From Plazaster borealis (Eukaryota > Echinodermata > Asteroidea > Forcipulatida > Labidiasteridae): a stretch of 64,000 nt of DNA. The position numbers were made by a program, and so were the translations under genes. Where the stretch lies: positions 24,475,063 to 24,539,062 of the forward strand of contig CM037472.1 of the NCBI GenBank assembly GCA_021014325.1, read 5' to 3'. How positions within the stretch are numbered: the first letter of the stretch is position 1; every line of letters begins with the position of its first letter. The notes beneath the pieces were generated by a model. That model was not told the DNA's origin. It did no database searches and saw only the letters and a program-made list of their open reading frames with translations. Positions 14,501 to 29,500 of the stretch are shown here, piece after piece.

Positions 14501-17500
14501 ATAGTTGTAGATATATACCATAAAACTAACCTGTTAAAATTTCATTTCAAAAGGTGGTCACGTTTTTGAGATATTGCCGAAAATCTGGAGCGGTTATGTC
14601 CACGTATAGGAAGAATCTGCAATTGGAATACACAATCTGAGAAACGTTACTGTCAGTAACGCTTCTCAGATTCAAATTTTTTTGGGATAAAAAGTGATAT
14701 CTTTTTCCATAACCGCAGTACTTCTAAGTGAAAAGTTTCTCAAAATGCATTATACTTTCCAAAGCTGCTGTACGTCTTACCAAGTAAGTTTTTATTGCCA
14801 TTAATTTTCAGAGTCATTACCAAACGTATACAGAGCCTTTAAAGATCCATTGAATGATTAAGAAAAAGGAAAAAATTGTTGATCTTTTTCATATACCAAA
14901 TTCAAAGCTAATATCTACATACATATTGTTGCTGTATTTATTTTAATCAAGCGTACATTATCAAATTACTATGGGTATATACAAAATACCATTGGAAGGA
15001 AAGCTGCTTAAAATGTTTGCGAAGGTACTAAAAAGTACGGACGTTTCCAAATTCATAGGCAGGTAACAATGGGTACCAACTGGATCTCTGGCCATATTGA
15101 GGGCAGCATTCAAACTGACACCACTGAAATTTCCCAAAGTCGCCCGCAGGTGATTTATGGAAATTGTTCGACATACTTTGATTGATTTCTTATCAAACAA
15201 AATCATATCCCAGGATGGTTACTACCATTACCATCTTTCTAAAAAGTAGGCTTTTGAACAAAAATTGTACAATTTCTTTTTCAGGGCCATTACCAAAGTA
15301 TAACCCTACCTTGAAGAGAAATTAAAATGTTTTTAAGATATAAGCATCCAACAATACATATCTACATTTGTGACGATGAAATACATTTGGCTCCCTTTGT
15401 GTAGTCGTTCACCTTTGGTCACATTTATTCAGTGTTGTGTCTACAGTTCATGTTCAAAATTTCAGTAAATTTCAGTTATAATAATATTAATAATAAAAAG
15501 AAACTTATAAAGCACAGTAATGTCAGCCTCAAAGCGCTGTGTACAAATATAAAGATAGATACAAATTTCAGTAAATTTCAGTAATAATTATATTAATAAT
15601 AAAAAGAATCTTATAAAGTTCAGTAATGTTGCAAAACAGCCTCAAAGCGCTGTGTAAAAAAACAAAAATAGATAAAAAGACAAAAGACATTAGCAGAAAA
15701 ATGGTTTAAAATTTACAAAATTACATGAGAATATAGTATACAAATAATGGAAGTTTATAAGTTCATTGGTGAAAATGTTTTCATGAGTTGAAAGATGGAA
15801 TGTTCCACTCTGTGTGGCATTTGTTAAGTTTTTGAAGTCGTTGAGGGCCATAACACGCAAGTCACTTTTGTTTTTGAGAAGTAAGGTAAAACAATTGGTT
15901 TTGGTCTCGCGTGACAAAAACACAGGTTTTTTAAAACAGTGAAAAAGTGATGGGGTTTTTCACTATTTTCTCGCAACTCCGATCGATTAAGCTTAAACTT
16001 TCAAATAATTTTCATTTCATGTAATTAACCACAAGGGTAATTTTAAAATAATTTGGGGTTGAACAAAGAAAAAGTTACTGAGCTACCTAGCCCTATGTTG
16101 GCGGTCTCCCAATTATGTCAATATCTTTGTTCGGGGGTGCCAGTCAGAAGCCATACAACCTATAACTGCCATACACACAGGGATGACACCCAAGTTTACG
16201 ATACAATCTGGGAAGCAGCAGCCAGGGTATCACCTTAAGGGGATGTGACCTTTTCTTATTTCAAGTATCAAGTAAAAAACCACAAAATTAAAATAACTCC
16301 CTTCTTGGATATTGATATAAACTGTTTCCCTTTTAATTGCCGTGCATGTCATGGCCCTCAAGTCTCTTTGTGATTGAAGATTTTCAAAGAGCGACAATCT
16401 GCTACCACAAGAGAATCATCATTGTTAAATGTGATTCCATACACGTCAAACAGATCCTTGATCTCTTTTTTGGCGAAACTACCCCCGGGAGTGTAATGGT
16501 AGATCTCATCCTTGCCACTTCTGCACTTACTTTTCTGGACTGCCACGTAGATCTCACCCTCATCGTCACAGCAGACGCCCGTTGGGAAGACCTGATTTCC
16601 ACTCATGTCCGACGTTTCAACCGAGAAGACTAAGTTGCTGTTGAGATCAATGCCAATCAGTCTCCCAGTTTCATAGTCGGTGTAGATCAGGTGTTTTGTG
16701 ACCCTGTTGAAGGTCAGATACTGACCAATGTGGTTGGCTGGTAGGGTCCTTAGCAGAGACCCAGTTTCATCTAGAAGGCCAATTCGACCCCTTCCCTTAT
16801 CACCTACTGCGATCATGTTCTCTTCGACTACCGTGAGGCAGGCAAGGTCTTCGGAATCTGTCCATGGTGTAACATTAAAGAGGACATTGTTTGCTGGACC
16901 TATCATTTTGACTTTTTTCTCTGCGCTATTTGAAGTGAAGACAATTCTGTCTTCTGAAACAACGGCGATCGCAGTGGAGAAGTTAAGGGGGCCTACTTCA
17001 TCCGGAAGGGCCTTTATTTGCTCACCAGTAGGACTGAAAATCATCAATTGGTTACGACCTCTGTCAAAGATCAGGAGGCTTCCATTTGGAAAAGCCGCAA
17101 CATGGAGCAAATCATCAAACTGGTTTTTGTTTTCAATCCCTTCACCAATCTTTGTTTTCAAGTCCCATTTTTCGGTCATTAGAAATTTTCCCAGGTTTTT
17201 GTTAGACTTGCTCTCTTTGAACTTGACATATGATAAGTGGTATGGCACAGAGTCACGTGTGGTGCTGATCAAATCTTGCAAATGATTTACCATTCTTGGA
17301 TTTAGACACAAAATCTCAGAGTGACTTGCCTGTGACATAATTTTGCCAATCTTTTGCAGGTTTTGTTTTGCCATCGTGACCTTTTTGTTGTTGTTGGATT
17401 TGACTTTTCCCATTGCTACAACTCTTTGGTTGTAAACCCCCTGAATCTTCATTTTCAGCTGCTTTTCCTTGTTTCTGATTTTGGCTACCTCCCGATCAGC

Positions 17501-20500
17501 TTTGGCAGAGATTTTCTTCTGGGCTTTATTGGTCAACCGCTCCAGCCTGGTCTCTGACTGTTTAGTCAGAGTCTCAGCATCTTGGAAAGAGTCTTTGGAT
17601 CTTTCCGCTTGGGTCATCAAATTCCCAACTTCTGATCTGCAAGAGTCTATGGCCGTTTCAATGTCGGTGTAGCTGTGGTCTGGCCTGCAGTGGTCAAGCA
17701 CGGTGCACGTTGTGCATATCAGCATCTGACAGGTTGTACAGAAGAAGCAGAGGTTCTGGTCGCCGTGCTTGCTACACTTGGGACTGGCATCTCTCAGCTT
17801 GCTCTTGAAGGTGACCTTGCCGTACTTCAGGTCTGCCATGGGTACGATATTATGGCTCTTTATGGCTATCAAACGCTGGTGAGCCTTCTGACACTCAATG
17901 CACAGGAAGTTGTCACAGTCCATGCACCTTGAAACGGCGGGGTTATCATCTTCACATGCTTGACATCTGATCTTAGACACGTCACCAGAGATCTTGTCCT
18001 TCAGGATTGCCTCCTCCACTAGGCTTCTTAAGGTGGTGTTATTCATCAGCCCCGTCAAGCCATTCAGAGCTCTCGTTTCGACATTACAAATGGGACAGAG
18101 GATTGTCTTACATTCATCCTCTTTGTTTAACACGCCCTTTTCCAGACATGGTCTGCAAAGGTTGTGAAGACAGTCCAGTATCTTCGGCTCATGGAAGTAC
18201 TGTTCACAAATTGGGCACAAGATATCAGTCAAATTAACCGTATCCTGTGGCTGTGAAATATCCTTTGACTCTGTGTCCGTACACTCTTGCTTGATTTGGA
18301 CAGCCTCAAACATTTCTGTAAGAATAACAGTTTAATAAAGATCATCTTAATTTCATAGAGCTGCTGAAGCGCAAAAAGTAACTAAACACAAAACAAGTTT
18401 GCTTACCAGAATAAGGTTACCCTCCCAAATGCCACGTCACATGTTATTATTATTATTATTATTATTGTTATATATTTCTGGTAATGAAACCAAGGATGCC
18501 TCATAAGTGAACTTCATCACTGTAGCTCGTAAGCCTGAGGTAGTCTGTAACCAAGGGTGCTTGCTATATGAACCAGAAACACCGGGGCTAACCCCTACTC
18601 TTCCATGATAAGTGTTCTTTTATGTGCACTACCAATCCTAGTACATGGAACCTACTGGCTTAATGACCCATCCGAAGGACAAAGCAATTATGGTAAAGTA
18701 TCTTGCTCAAGGATACAAGTGTCATGACTGGGACTTGAACCCACACTCTGCTAATAAGAAACACCAGAGCTTGAGTCCTGGATTTTTAAGTAGTGTGCAG
18801 TTTTGGCACAATAGGGATTTCAATTGAGTTGGCTCTTTCCCTTGTAGTATTGTGAATGGCATCAATTATGGGTAAATGTGGTGTGTCATGGCCGAGCGGT
18901 TAAGAGCACTTTATGTCTTAATAGAAATAAAGGTTAACAATTACATCAAAAATGCATTAAGAAAAAGTAGTAAAACAGTGTTGTAGTCAAGTACTTATCA
19001 GTCGAGTATCAAGTGTTGCCAAGTACTAGGATGGCCAAGTAGTACTCGAGTAGGAGTATTTGGGCCATCGAGTATGAGTACAAGCATAGAGCAAGGACAA
19101 TTTCTCTGACATCCGAGTATCGATTCAAAAAGCCTTCACAAATACTTTATTAAAAAGACTACTGCAAAATGAGGTATAAAAACGTAGACAATAACTCTTC
19201 AGAGCTTCATTCTTCTATTCCTTGCATAATGCACATAAAGGAAAGCAGAAAGAGTTTTTTCAAAATAGGAGTCCGAGTACATTTTCGATCGAGTATTGAG
19301 TACAAGGCTTCGAATACAGATTATTTTTCAATCGAGTATCGAGAATGGACTCCAAAGTGTTACTCAAGTAGTACTCGAACACGAGTACCGAGTATGGGTA
19401 CTACAAAAGTGGAGCTCTGTATTTAAAGTCATTTTTATTTATTTGTCCATCATGCCACTTGTGTGCTTGAGAAAAGACACTCTAAACCATAATTGCGTTT
19501 TCCTTCGAATGGAACATACAGCTGTATGTCCTGTATGTTGTGTAATGCATGTTAAAGAAGCCAGTACACTTTGGTGTTTCTGGCGTGGCTGCAGATTGTG
19601 CCGCATCACTTTAGGCCACATAAAAAAAAAAATCGTCCCCATCCCACCCTGCGAAACCCTCCGACCCCATTTTTTTGTTTGAATCATAAAAAAAACGTTA
19701 TTTTCAATGATCTTTTCAGTCAAATTTGGCTCCCAGATTTTTTAGCTGATACTTTTTTTCAAAATCCATATGTTGGAAATAGATGTTTGAAGAGGTTATC
19801 CATCGTGACAAAAAAAGAACAATTTTTCAAATATTTACTTAGGCTACACTGCATTTTAGTTTTTTGAAAATGTTTTCAGAAAATGTCATCTAGGAGTTAA
19901 ATGGGTTTAACAAAACAATTAAAAACATCAAAATCACACAAACCCTCTGTTTTATAGTGATTGTGTTGATTTTTTAATTCTTTATTTCATATTTTGCCAT
20001 GTCCAAAAAAACAACAAAAAAACCCGTCCTCCCACCCCCACTTCCCACCAAAAAAAGAAGGATCAACAATTTTATTTGTTTATGTGGCCTTATAAACATA
20101 ACTCACATACCTGTCGTTAAAATAAGGAGCGTTTTGAGATGCCCTCTAGGTGTGATAAAGCGCTACATGTTCTTATTCTTACAGGTCTGTGAAATCTCCG
20201 CTTTAAAGCGGATATCCGCTTTTTCCTTTTTTAGCCAATTTTTTATTTCCTTTTTTTTTTTTTTTTTTTTCTTCTTCCCCTTTCCCCCCCCCACATTTTT
20301 TGGCCTTATATATGCTTGGCAACAGTAATGTACAACTACAATAATGTGAAAGAAGCCTAGTTACTGGATCAATGGGGTGCCCCAATTCGACCAGCATAAA
20401 TGCGTGACACGCGCTCACTTGACGCTCAACGATCATTCTTACATCATGTAGTGTTTCAGCTCTTTTTTTAAGGGTCCACTCACAGGCCTGTTCCTATTTT

Positions 20501-23500
20501 AGTGTCAAGTTACTGAAAACCACTTCCGAAATTTGGGTTGGTTCTGCCTTTTCCTATTAACGAACTTGACTACAACTTGACAATCATGACAGTTCTAATC
20601 AAACTGCCCCACCCATATCTTATTTTCTTCAACAACTTTGGAAACAGGTTAATTTATGTCACTGTCATATTCATCAGGCCTTGCACTTTAAAGCTTTTAA
20701 AAAAGACAGTAGCCCACCGGTCTAGTCAACTCTGCATTTTACTTGCCCCTAGGAACTTTTATAAGCCAATATTTTGAACATGTTATGTCATAACTTTAAC
20801 CATTAGGTAGTGATCACATTGATCAGATCATTCACACACTCAAAAGAAAAATTTAAAACACTGATTTATTTATTCACATCTTAAAGAAAAACAGATCTGT
20901 ATGGCCCACAGTTTTTAGTAGCCCACAGGGCAAGTTGAGAAGTGGTGGTTACTAGCTCATCACAGTTTTTTACCAGACAATTCACTGGCCCTGTGTTAAG
21001 GGCGACCCCTGCAGTATGTAATTATGTAAATAATCAAATAAACTTGACATTTACAATGGATTGGAAAACTCTCTTCCACTAAAGTTTTCACTGGTACCAA
21101 TTACCCTGATGATAAGAGTTTTCACCTCAAGTGTGTTTTCTAGAATATGATATTATGCTCAATTGGAAATCAGCCTTCAGGGGCTACCTTTCTAGTATTT
21201 TAGCAAAAAACCCCAATTTTTTCATTGTACCGGGTTTTGCTTTCAAAAAAGCACTTATTGTAATGTCATTTGAAAATCAGAATGCAAGATAAATGGAAAG
21301 AAAGTACCTTTTCCCCCAAATCAATATTGTGCCATTCCCTGACATCAAAAGTAGTTACTACAAAGCAAGTTTTTATTCTTACCGTTTGATGCAAAGCTAG
21401 TACTGGCAATGTCCATCTTGGTTAGAGTTCAGATTGGTGCTCTCTTAAACAATCTTCGTGGATCGGAATTGTGTGCTGAGCACTTACAGTGCAATAAGTT
21501 TACGTGTACTGCTGTTGACTCAGAGAATTTTTCAGATCTGGATGTCTCGCCCCCCAAAAGTCCCTTTTTTCCTTCTTTTGTACACATATAGTGTTCATCC
21601 ATGCATAAACATTACTTTTGTACCCAAACTTTGTGGTGAATTGCACGTAACATGCTTTTGTAGCTGAACTTTGTGCCAAAGTGCAACGAATTATAAGGGT
21701 ACAAACAAAATATACCACTTGACAAAATGGAATTTGAGACAGACGAATCAAAGAATTGAACATATGTAAGATACAGAGTACATGTACACATGTATACATA
21801 TAAATCATGTATAGGTTTGACTGACAAAACTCTCAATGATTATAGGCCTACAGGTGTGGTTGTATGGCCCTGGTTTAAAGGCCCTGTACACTATTGGTAA
21901 GATCGAAAAACACAAACATTCACAGATTCACACATAACTTACATGATTTAAAGTAAGTAATGGTTGAAAGGGTTCCTTAAAATATTTCTGCCTAAAATGC
22001 TATCGTTTCTGAGAAATGAGTAAAATAATAGTTTTTATCACGCGCGATATTTTGAAAAAACAGAAAACACATAAGGTCTCTTTTCACAATTTTCTTGTGA
22101 TTTCGATGACCAATTGAGCTCAAACTTTCACAGGTTTGTTTGTTCATGCATATGTTGAATCACACAAAATGTGGACACTGATTTTGAACTGTTACCAAAA
22201 GTGTACAATACCTTTAACATGAATGTGTCTCGCTGCAGACTTTAGATCACGACCTCTAAGTGAAGGTCAAAATGTCAATTTCTAAACCAGTGATATCCAC
22301 TTTCTCTGCTACATGTGTTTTTAAGTTAGGAACTTTTACCCTGAACTTTTTAAAATCTTGCAAACTTAGACAACAAATGTCTGTTTTTTGTTCTTTTCTC
22401 ACAGTTCCTTAAGTGCAGTGTTTTTTAATTCTTGTGCACAGTATTGTTTGGCTGTTTTATTTTGATGTGTTTGTTTATCGTCTCTTTCATTGTTGTTTAT
22501 TGTGATGTGATATGTCTCATGGGCCCTGTATAAAAATTAAAAAAACAATTAACAAATAAATAAATAAATGAAGGATACATTATAAAAAATAATGTTCAAA
22601 TAAAGTATTTTTCTACTGGATTTTTTGCTTTGGTTTATTTGAAGTTCTGTTGAAAACTCTCAGTTAATTTTTTGCCCCATAATAGTGGCTTCTTATAAAG
22701 CACACATATCCGTCACTCAGTGACGCTCAAGGCGCTTCAACATTCATTATTTTCCTGCATGGTATTGCGGAGCTACGCTTTGAAGTATGAGACCAATTCC
22801 TTTACATAGCACCATGTAATGGCTTACAAGGCGCCATAGCGCAATATGCTGCCGATCAAACCAGGAACACCGGGGCGAACCCCTTCTCTTTTCGATGAGT
22901 GCACTGGGTTCTTTTACGTGCATTACACAACACACAGGACCAATGGCTTTACGTCCCATTGGAAGGATGCAGCAATAATGATTAAGTGTCTTGCTTAAGG
23001 ACACACGTGTCACGACAGGGACTTGAACCCACACACTGCTGAACAGAAACACCAGAGCTTGTGTCCGATGCTCTAATCCGCTCGGTCACGACACGCTGTT
23101 TTTTTCAAACTCTTTCAGTGCCCGCTTTTCTTTTGTGTTTTGAACCTAAAATGTCCAGCTTTTTGAGGTTTTTCGAAATTCTGAATTTATTTTTAAAAAT
23201 AAGTCTTTCTCACCAAACGAAATGTATCTTGCTGATTTGTGTTGCCTTGGTAAATCCCAAAGTCAACAGTATTTCCTGTGTGATATTGTACATGTACGAT
23301 TGATGACACTTTTTTAGCACATAATATAGATCAAAGATGTAGGACCTTGGCACTAAAAGAATTAATGCCAATGTTTGATATTTTTTGAGGATTTTTACAA
23401 CAAGAAATATATACCGTAACTTTTTTTGTTGGGGTCGGGGATATAACTTTTGTTTCACAAGCTTGTTTTTGAAATATTGTATAGGATGGCAGAGGGTCAC

Positions 23501-26500
23501 ACGTTGAATGTTCAATTCCCTGATAGTGCTACTCTATGATTTCCATAATTTAAAAGCTGTGGCTTTATCTGTACACTATATTTTCAACTTGTACCATGCA
23601 ACAGGCCTGGGAGAATACATTTTTTGCCAGGGGGTGCTGGATGCCGGGTTGCATGCATGCTTGTGCCAATGTCATGAATGAGAGACTTGTAAGAGAGTGG
23701 TGCCCAAACGGTACAAATTCAACAAGGATTTCTTTATAAAAAAAATAATACAACTTTTTTTTATTTTTTTGTAGGGATTTCTTTTGATTAGGCAAGAATT
23801 ATTCTTATGCTAGAATGTGCATTGATAGTGTTTCAAGCACCCCTATTCAACAAGTTCAACCACCCCCCCCCCCCCTTTTTCTCATGGGGCCTGCCATGCA
23901 ACTAGGAGCAGTGTACCCAGGGGACACAAAACAATTTGATAACTTTCTTCCAGGTCATTATATTTATTGTTTTTGAGGTCTGGATTAAAGGCATCGTACA
24001 CGTTTGGTAATGACTCTGATAATTAATGGCAATAAAAACTAAGAAGTACAGCAACTTTGGATAGTATAATGCATTTTGAGAAACTTTTCACTTCAAAGTA
24101 CTGCGGTTATGGAAAAATATATCACTTTTTATTTCCTGTTACTGTCAATAAAGTTTCTCAGATTGTGTATTCCAATTGCAGATTATTCTTTCTGCGTGGA
24201 CATAACCGCTCCAGATTTCCAGTGTCATTACCAAATGTATACAACGCATACAGACCCTTTAATATTTATCAGTCAAGCTAAAAACAGGTAGGGCAATTTG
24301 CCCTTTGGACTTGCAACTTTTATTTAAATAAATAAATAAATAAATAAACTAGAGGTAAGTTTTTGTTTAAACGAAAAAAGGGTGTTCGGTGTATAGGCAC
24401 GGACAAATTACCAGAGTTGGTGAAATCTTAAGATAAAAATTGGTAAACATGTTTTTCAGATGATAGATTAAAAAAAATCCATTGTTTGGATCACGAGTTA
24501 TAATTTTGTTCAAACATTAAACTTTGATTTAATGTTATTCGACACCTGATGACAAAATCATGAAGTCATCACAGTGGTGTCTTGTAAGAGTGAAGTTCTA
24601 CAACGTTTGAACTTTGAACAGCTCTGGTTCTCAAGATATGAATTTGTAAAATAATTTTCAAACTTGTCACTAGAGGGTGCTGTTGAAGATAATGACGTCA
24701 TTACTCCTTAAGTTGGAAGGCCTAAGAAGATGAAGAAGTAAACAAAATGCAAAAAAATGCAAAACAAAATGCAAAAACAAGATGTGTTCCGAGCTATGCT
24801 CCGAAAACCTAATAAATAAATGGATTGGAAACAAATAAATAATTGATACTGCTTATAAAACAGTGTAGATTTTCCCCCTACATCGATGTGTGATAGGCAC
24901 AGTGTATTCAGTTGATTCCGAGATCTCTAGGGAAACAAATCTACAGGCTACTTGGGTGGGATTCAAACCCATGACCACCGTATTGTAGAGCAAGTGTCCG
25001 GCAGTCTTGTGTTTTTGTTGATATTTTGACTTTCAGTCTGATAAATCTCTAATCAGTTCTGTTGAGTATTGAAGAAGTCTTACTCATAATTATTGTATTT
25101 ACAAATGAGATAAAATAAATCTTCTCATCGTGCTCGTTCAAATTAAAACAGTTCAATTGTTAAACTGTGTAGTTTTTTTTCTCATTTCAATTCTGGTCTT
25201 GTAAAACAACTTCTGGTCTAGTAAACATGTTGAGCTACAAGCCATATAATCTGATGGATTTTTTCTCCCAAATTTGAGCACTGGGGCCAATTTCATAGAG
25301 CTTTTTATTTTATTTTTATTTGTTCCCCCGGTCCCTGCTCATTTTTCGTAGCTTAGAAATCTGTAATCCAAATATTTAAAAATAAATGGCCCAACTGTAC
25401 GAGTCTCCATTTCATAACGCTGCTTACCGTAAGCACATGAAAAGGTATGCTAACCTTCCGGTGCTTAACGCATGAAAATGAATGACATAACAATGCAAAT
25501 CCATATGGTGAATGCACACAAGCTGGCCGCCTAATTTATTTGCTAACCTGTGAAATACAGTTACGCTTTAGTAAATTTGTCTGCTATAATAAGCAAGAAA
25601 ATTTGCTTGTACTGTTAAGCAGCACTGGTTACATGTACATGTATGATGCAAGCAACTCTAAGCTCAGTATGACGGAAAAAATATGTTAACTGAAAACACA
25701 CCTTTCAAATTTATACTACAGGTTTAATCTTCCACGTCGAAATGTTACACTTTTGGAATCTGAGATTAGTAGATGGATTGACTTTGTATAGATCATGTAA
25801 CCTTTGTTTACAAAAAGAGTGATCTTCTACATTTCAGGGCATTCGGGAACTTTTACATTTTGTGTCATAATTTCCATCTAAATTCAAGAGTTATAAAAGT
25901 AACAGCTGAACAAGTTTTTGAGATGTGCCCCCTTTCTTCATATCAAAAGTTGTTAAAACAACAGACAGTGCAATCTTCATTAAATGTAAGATTTAATGTT
26001 TTCTTCCATTGTACAAAAAGTCCAGGCGCTGAGGCTCTTTTGTAAACATGTCATGTCACAGGTTACATGGTCTATACAAATGTGAATTTTATCACCTTTT
26101 TTATAGGATACATAAAAAGGCCCTTAAATAAGATACAAAGTGTATGACTTGCTCCAACAAAGTGAGTAACACAAGGTGCAAAACCTTTGTGATGAGATGT
26201 GAAAATGCTTCAGAAATTGTGAGTTTCTCAATTATCAGGGTGTAGGTATTTGCATCCCATTGTCTAGGGTATCATTGGAAGGCATTCTTCACTTAAGAAA
26301 TAATAAGCATACTTGAACCAGACCTGACTTGAACGTGGAGTTTTTGAGAAATGCCAACATTAAGCCGTGTCCGAATTTACGGCTATGGCTACGACTGTTG
26401 CTAAAGATGTTGCTAATGACTCCCTATACTTCAACGCATGATGACACGCCAATCCAGCCATAGCTGTAGCCGCCAACTGAGACACGGCCTTATTCGCACT

Positions 26501-29500
26501 GTTGTTGGAGTATTCACATTCTTCTACAAAGCAGCATTTCTGCGTTTTGGTCTTTTGAGAAACTTTTCACTTCGATGCACTGCGGTTATGGAAAAAGATA
26601 TCACTTTTTATCCCCCTAAATTTGAATCTGAGAAGTGTTACGGCCATAACGTTTCTCAGATTGTGTATTCCAATTGCAGAATATTCTTCCTGCATGGACA
26701 TAACCGCTCCAGATTTTCGGCAATATTCTCAAAAAACGCTACCACCTTTTGAAATGAAATTTTAACAGGTTAGTTTTATGGTATACATCTACTACTATAT
26801 AGGATTGAAACAAACAGTGGGTTCCAATTACCAATCGTATACAATCCCATGAAAACATGCAAAGCTATTAGTGAAGACATCTGCTTTAGAATGTTGGGGG
26901 TTGTGGGTCCAAGTAGTCAGTGGGGTTTTTTCGCTGCAAGACTCGTGGAAAGCACTGAGTGCACGGAGCTTATCAAACACCATTTTAAGGGTAAACAAGG
27001 CTTGAATTTGGGGCAAAAATACACAAGACTGCAGGGCTTGTTCTTCACAATTTTAACTTGATCAGCACATTTGTTACAAGACCGGAATCAAAACGAGAAG
27101 AAAAATAAAACTATCCACATATAATGTCACAATTAAACTGTTTTAATTTGGACATGCATTAAAGAAAAGGTTGATCTCATTTGTCTTATGGGTAATATTT
27201 TCACTCTTAACAGAATTGAATAATACATTTATTGAAATCAAAGTAAGCATTTGAATAAAATTAAAGATGGTGAGAGGTATTATTGTTCAAAAACACAAGA
27301 CCGCCGGACTTGTGTGGTCGTAAGTTTACTGGCCCGACACTAAAGACACTGGCCTTGGGCCTGCGGTGCTCGAAGTGGCGGCTACCAGCTGTGGCTACAA
27401 ATGGACTGCCACGTCATGATATGTTGAAAAATAGGACATCCTTAGCAACACCCTCAGCAACAGTCGTAGCCGTAGCTGTAGCCGCCAAATTTGGATACGA
27501 CCTTATATTCCTTATCCCTGATGCAATTATTACATCAATTACATTATGCTTTGGATTTGGCTTGGAACCTGTTTCACATGATGTAGACAGGGGACCAGTC
27601 TATACATACGGAAGACTGGGGACCAATGCAGACGGTTTACAATACATTGCACCCTTTACAGTTTTCTACGGAGAGGCATTTTTCTAAAAAGGTTCAACTA
27701 AAAAATAAAAAAAACCACTTTAAACTCTTTGGAGCATGGGCATTTTGGCACCACTAAATGACTTTACATTATTATAAAGAAATTCAACAGTCCCACAAAT
27801 TACCATCTTATGCCTTAAGCACAGACAAATGTGTCTTTGCTGCTTTGCAAACCACAAAAAAACTTCAACATTTGGGGGTCGTGTGGTGGGTGCCGTTTGA
27901 GGACGAAAACTTGTTGACCTTTTTCCGCTCGATACATTGAAAAATCAGCTCTCCTTGGCAAACTGTAGAGGGCGCACTATATTATGTGAATCACCGTATT
28001 GCATGTGCTTACACCCTGGGCCCAATTTCATAGAGCTGCTTAAGCATAAAAAGTCGTTAAGCACAACAAAATTATGCTTACCAGAATATGGTTACCAGCC
28101 AAACTACCGTGCCACGCGTACATTTTTTGACTGGTATCCTGCTTATTTCTGCTAAGCAGAAAAATTGTTAATTAATATTTTCTGCTTAAGCAGCTCCGGC
28201 CCAGAGAATGATGTATGTTACAGGGCACCCATGGCACAGAATTTTGTTTAAAATACAGTGCCATGAAATTTGGCCCTGTCTACATAATGCAGAAACCTCC
28301 AATGCAGACATTTGATTTTGATAGTTCACTTAATAATATCACAATCGTCATATAATGTAAATGGCCAGTTAATATTTCAACACTATGTTATACTTGATTA
28401 CCAAAATGTGACCTAAATATGGGTCATCATTCATTTATTTATTATTGTAAATATCAAGTAATAAACCACAAGGGAAACTGAGTGGGTAAATGATAAAATA
28501 CTGGAAGTCGCAATTTCAAGTCCCACTCTAGTAAATGTTGTTTTTTGTTCAAACCCAAATTTTTTGTTTTGTTTTAGTAAATAAAATGGCAAACACAAAG
28601 TGAAAAGGGTAAATACATCTTTTGAAGATGAAGCAAAGCAAGTCAATACCTTAAAGGGATTGTATACATTTGGTAATTGGAACACACTGTTTGTTTCAAT
28701 CCTATATAGTTGTAGATATATACCATAAAACTAACCTGTTAAAATTTCATTTCAAAAGGTGGTCACGTTTTTGAGATATTGCCGAAAATCTGGAGCGGTT
28801 ATGTCCACGTAGGATGAATCTGAAATTGGAATACACAATCTGAGAAACGTTACTGTCAGTAACGCCTCTCAGATTCAAATTTTTGTGGATAAAAAGTGAT
28901 ATCTTTTTCCATAACTGCAGTACTTCTAAGTGAAAAGTTTCTCAAAATGCATTATACTTTCCAAAGCTGCTGTACTTCTTACCAAGTAAGTTTTTATTGC
29001 CTTTAATTTTCAGAGTCATTACCAAACGTATACAGACCCTTTTAAGATCCATTGAATGATTAAGAAAAAGGAAAAAATTGTTGATCTTTTTCATATACCC
29101 AATTCAAAGCTAATATCTACATACATATTGTTGCTGTATTTATTTTAATCAAGCGTACATTATCAAATTACTATGGGTATATACAAAATACCATTGGAAG
29201 GAAAGCTGCTTAAAATGTTAGCGAAGGTACTAAAAAGTAGGGCTGTTCCAAATTCATAGGCAGGTAACAATGGGTACCAACTGGATCTCTGGCCGTATTG
29301 AAGGCAGCATTCAAACTGACACCACTGAAATTTCCCAAAGTCGCCCGCAGGTGATTTATGGAAATTGTTTGACATACTTTGATTGATTTTTTGTCAAACA
29401 AAATCATATCCCAGGATGGTTACTACCATTACCATCTTTCTAAAAAGTAGGCTTTCAAACAAAAATTGTACAATTTCTTTTTCAGGGCCATTACCAAAGT

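Larger units (their letters stand above)
13015..26545. repeat. Tandem segmental duplication, unit A
   Basis: Long collinear match to 26855-45382. It starts in a SINE-like stretch (agacatctgctctagaatg) and ends at gcagcatttctgcgttg. It contains TRIM-A, its 5' exon and shared repeats. The offset is 14,210 bp at the TRIM gene and grows rightward because unit B took more insertions. Confidence 0.9.

Noticed and set aside
16728..17285. 185-codon plus-strand open frame opposite TRIM-A (and 30938-31495 opposite TRIM-B)
   Set aside because: Antisense shadow of the TRIM propeller exon; changes between copies follow the minus-strand codon pattern.
23861..23875. Poly-C runs (also 35542, 41150, 41970, 55919, 58066, 60571) as possible functional G4 or promoter sites
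   Set aside because: Isolated homopolymers without nearby exon or repeated GGG spacing; treated as low complexity.
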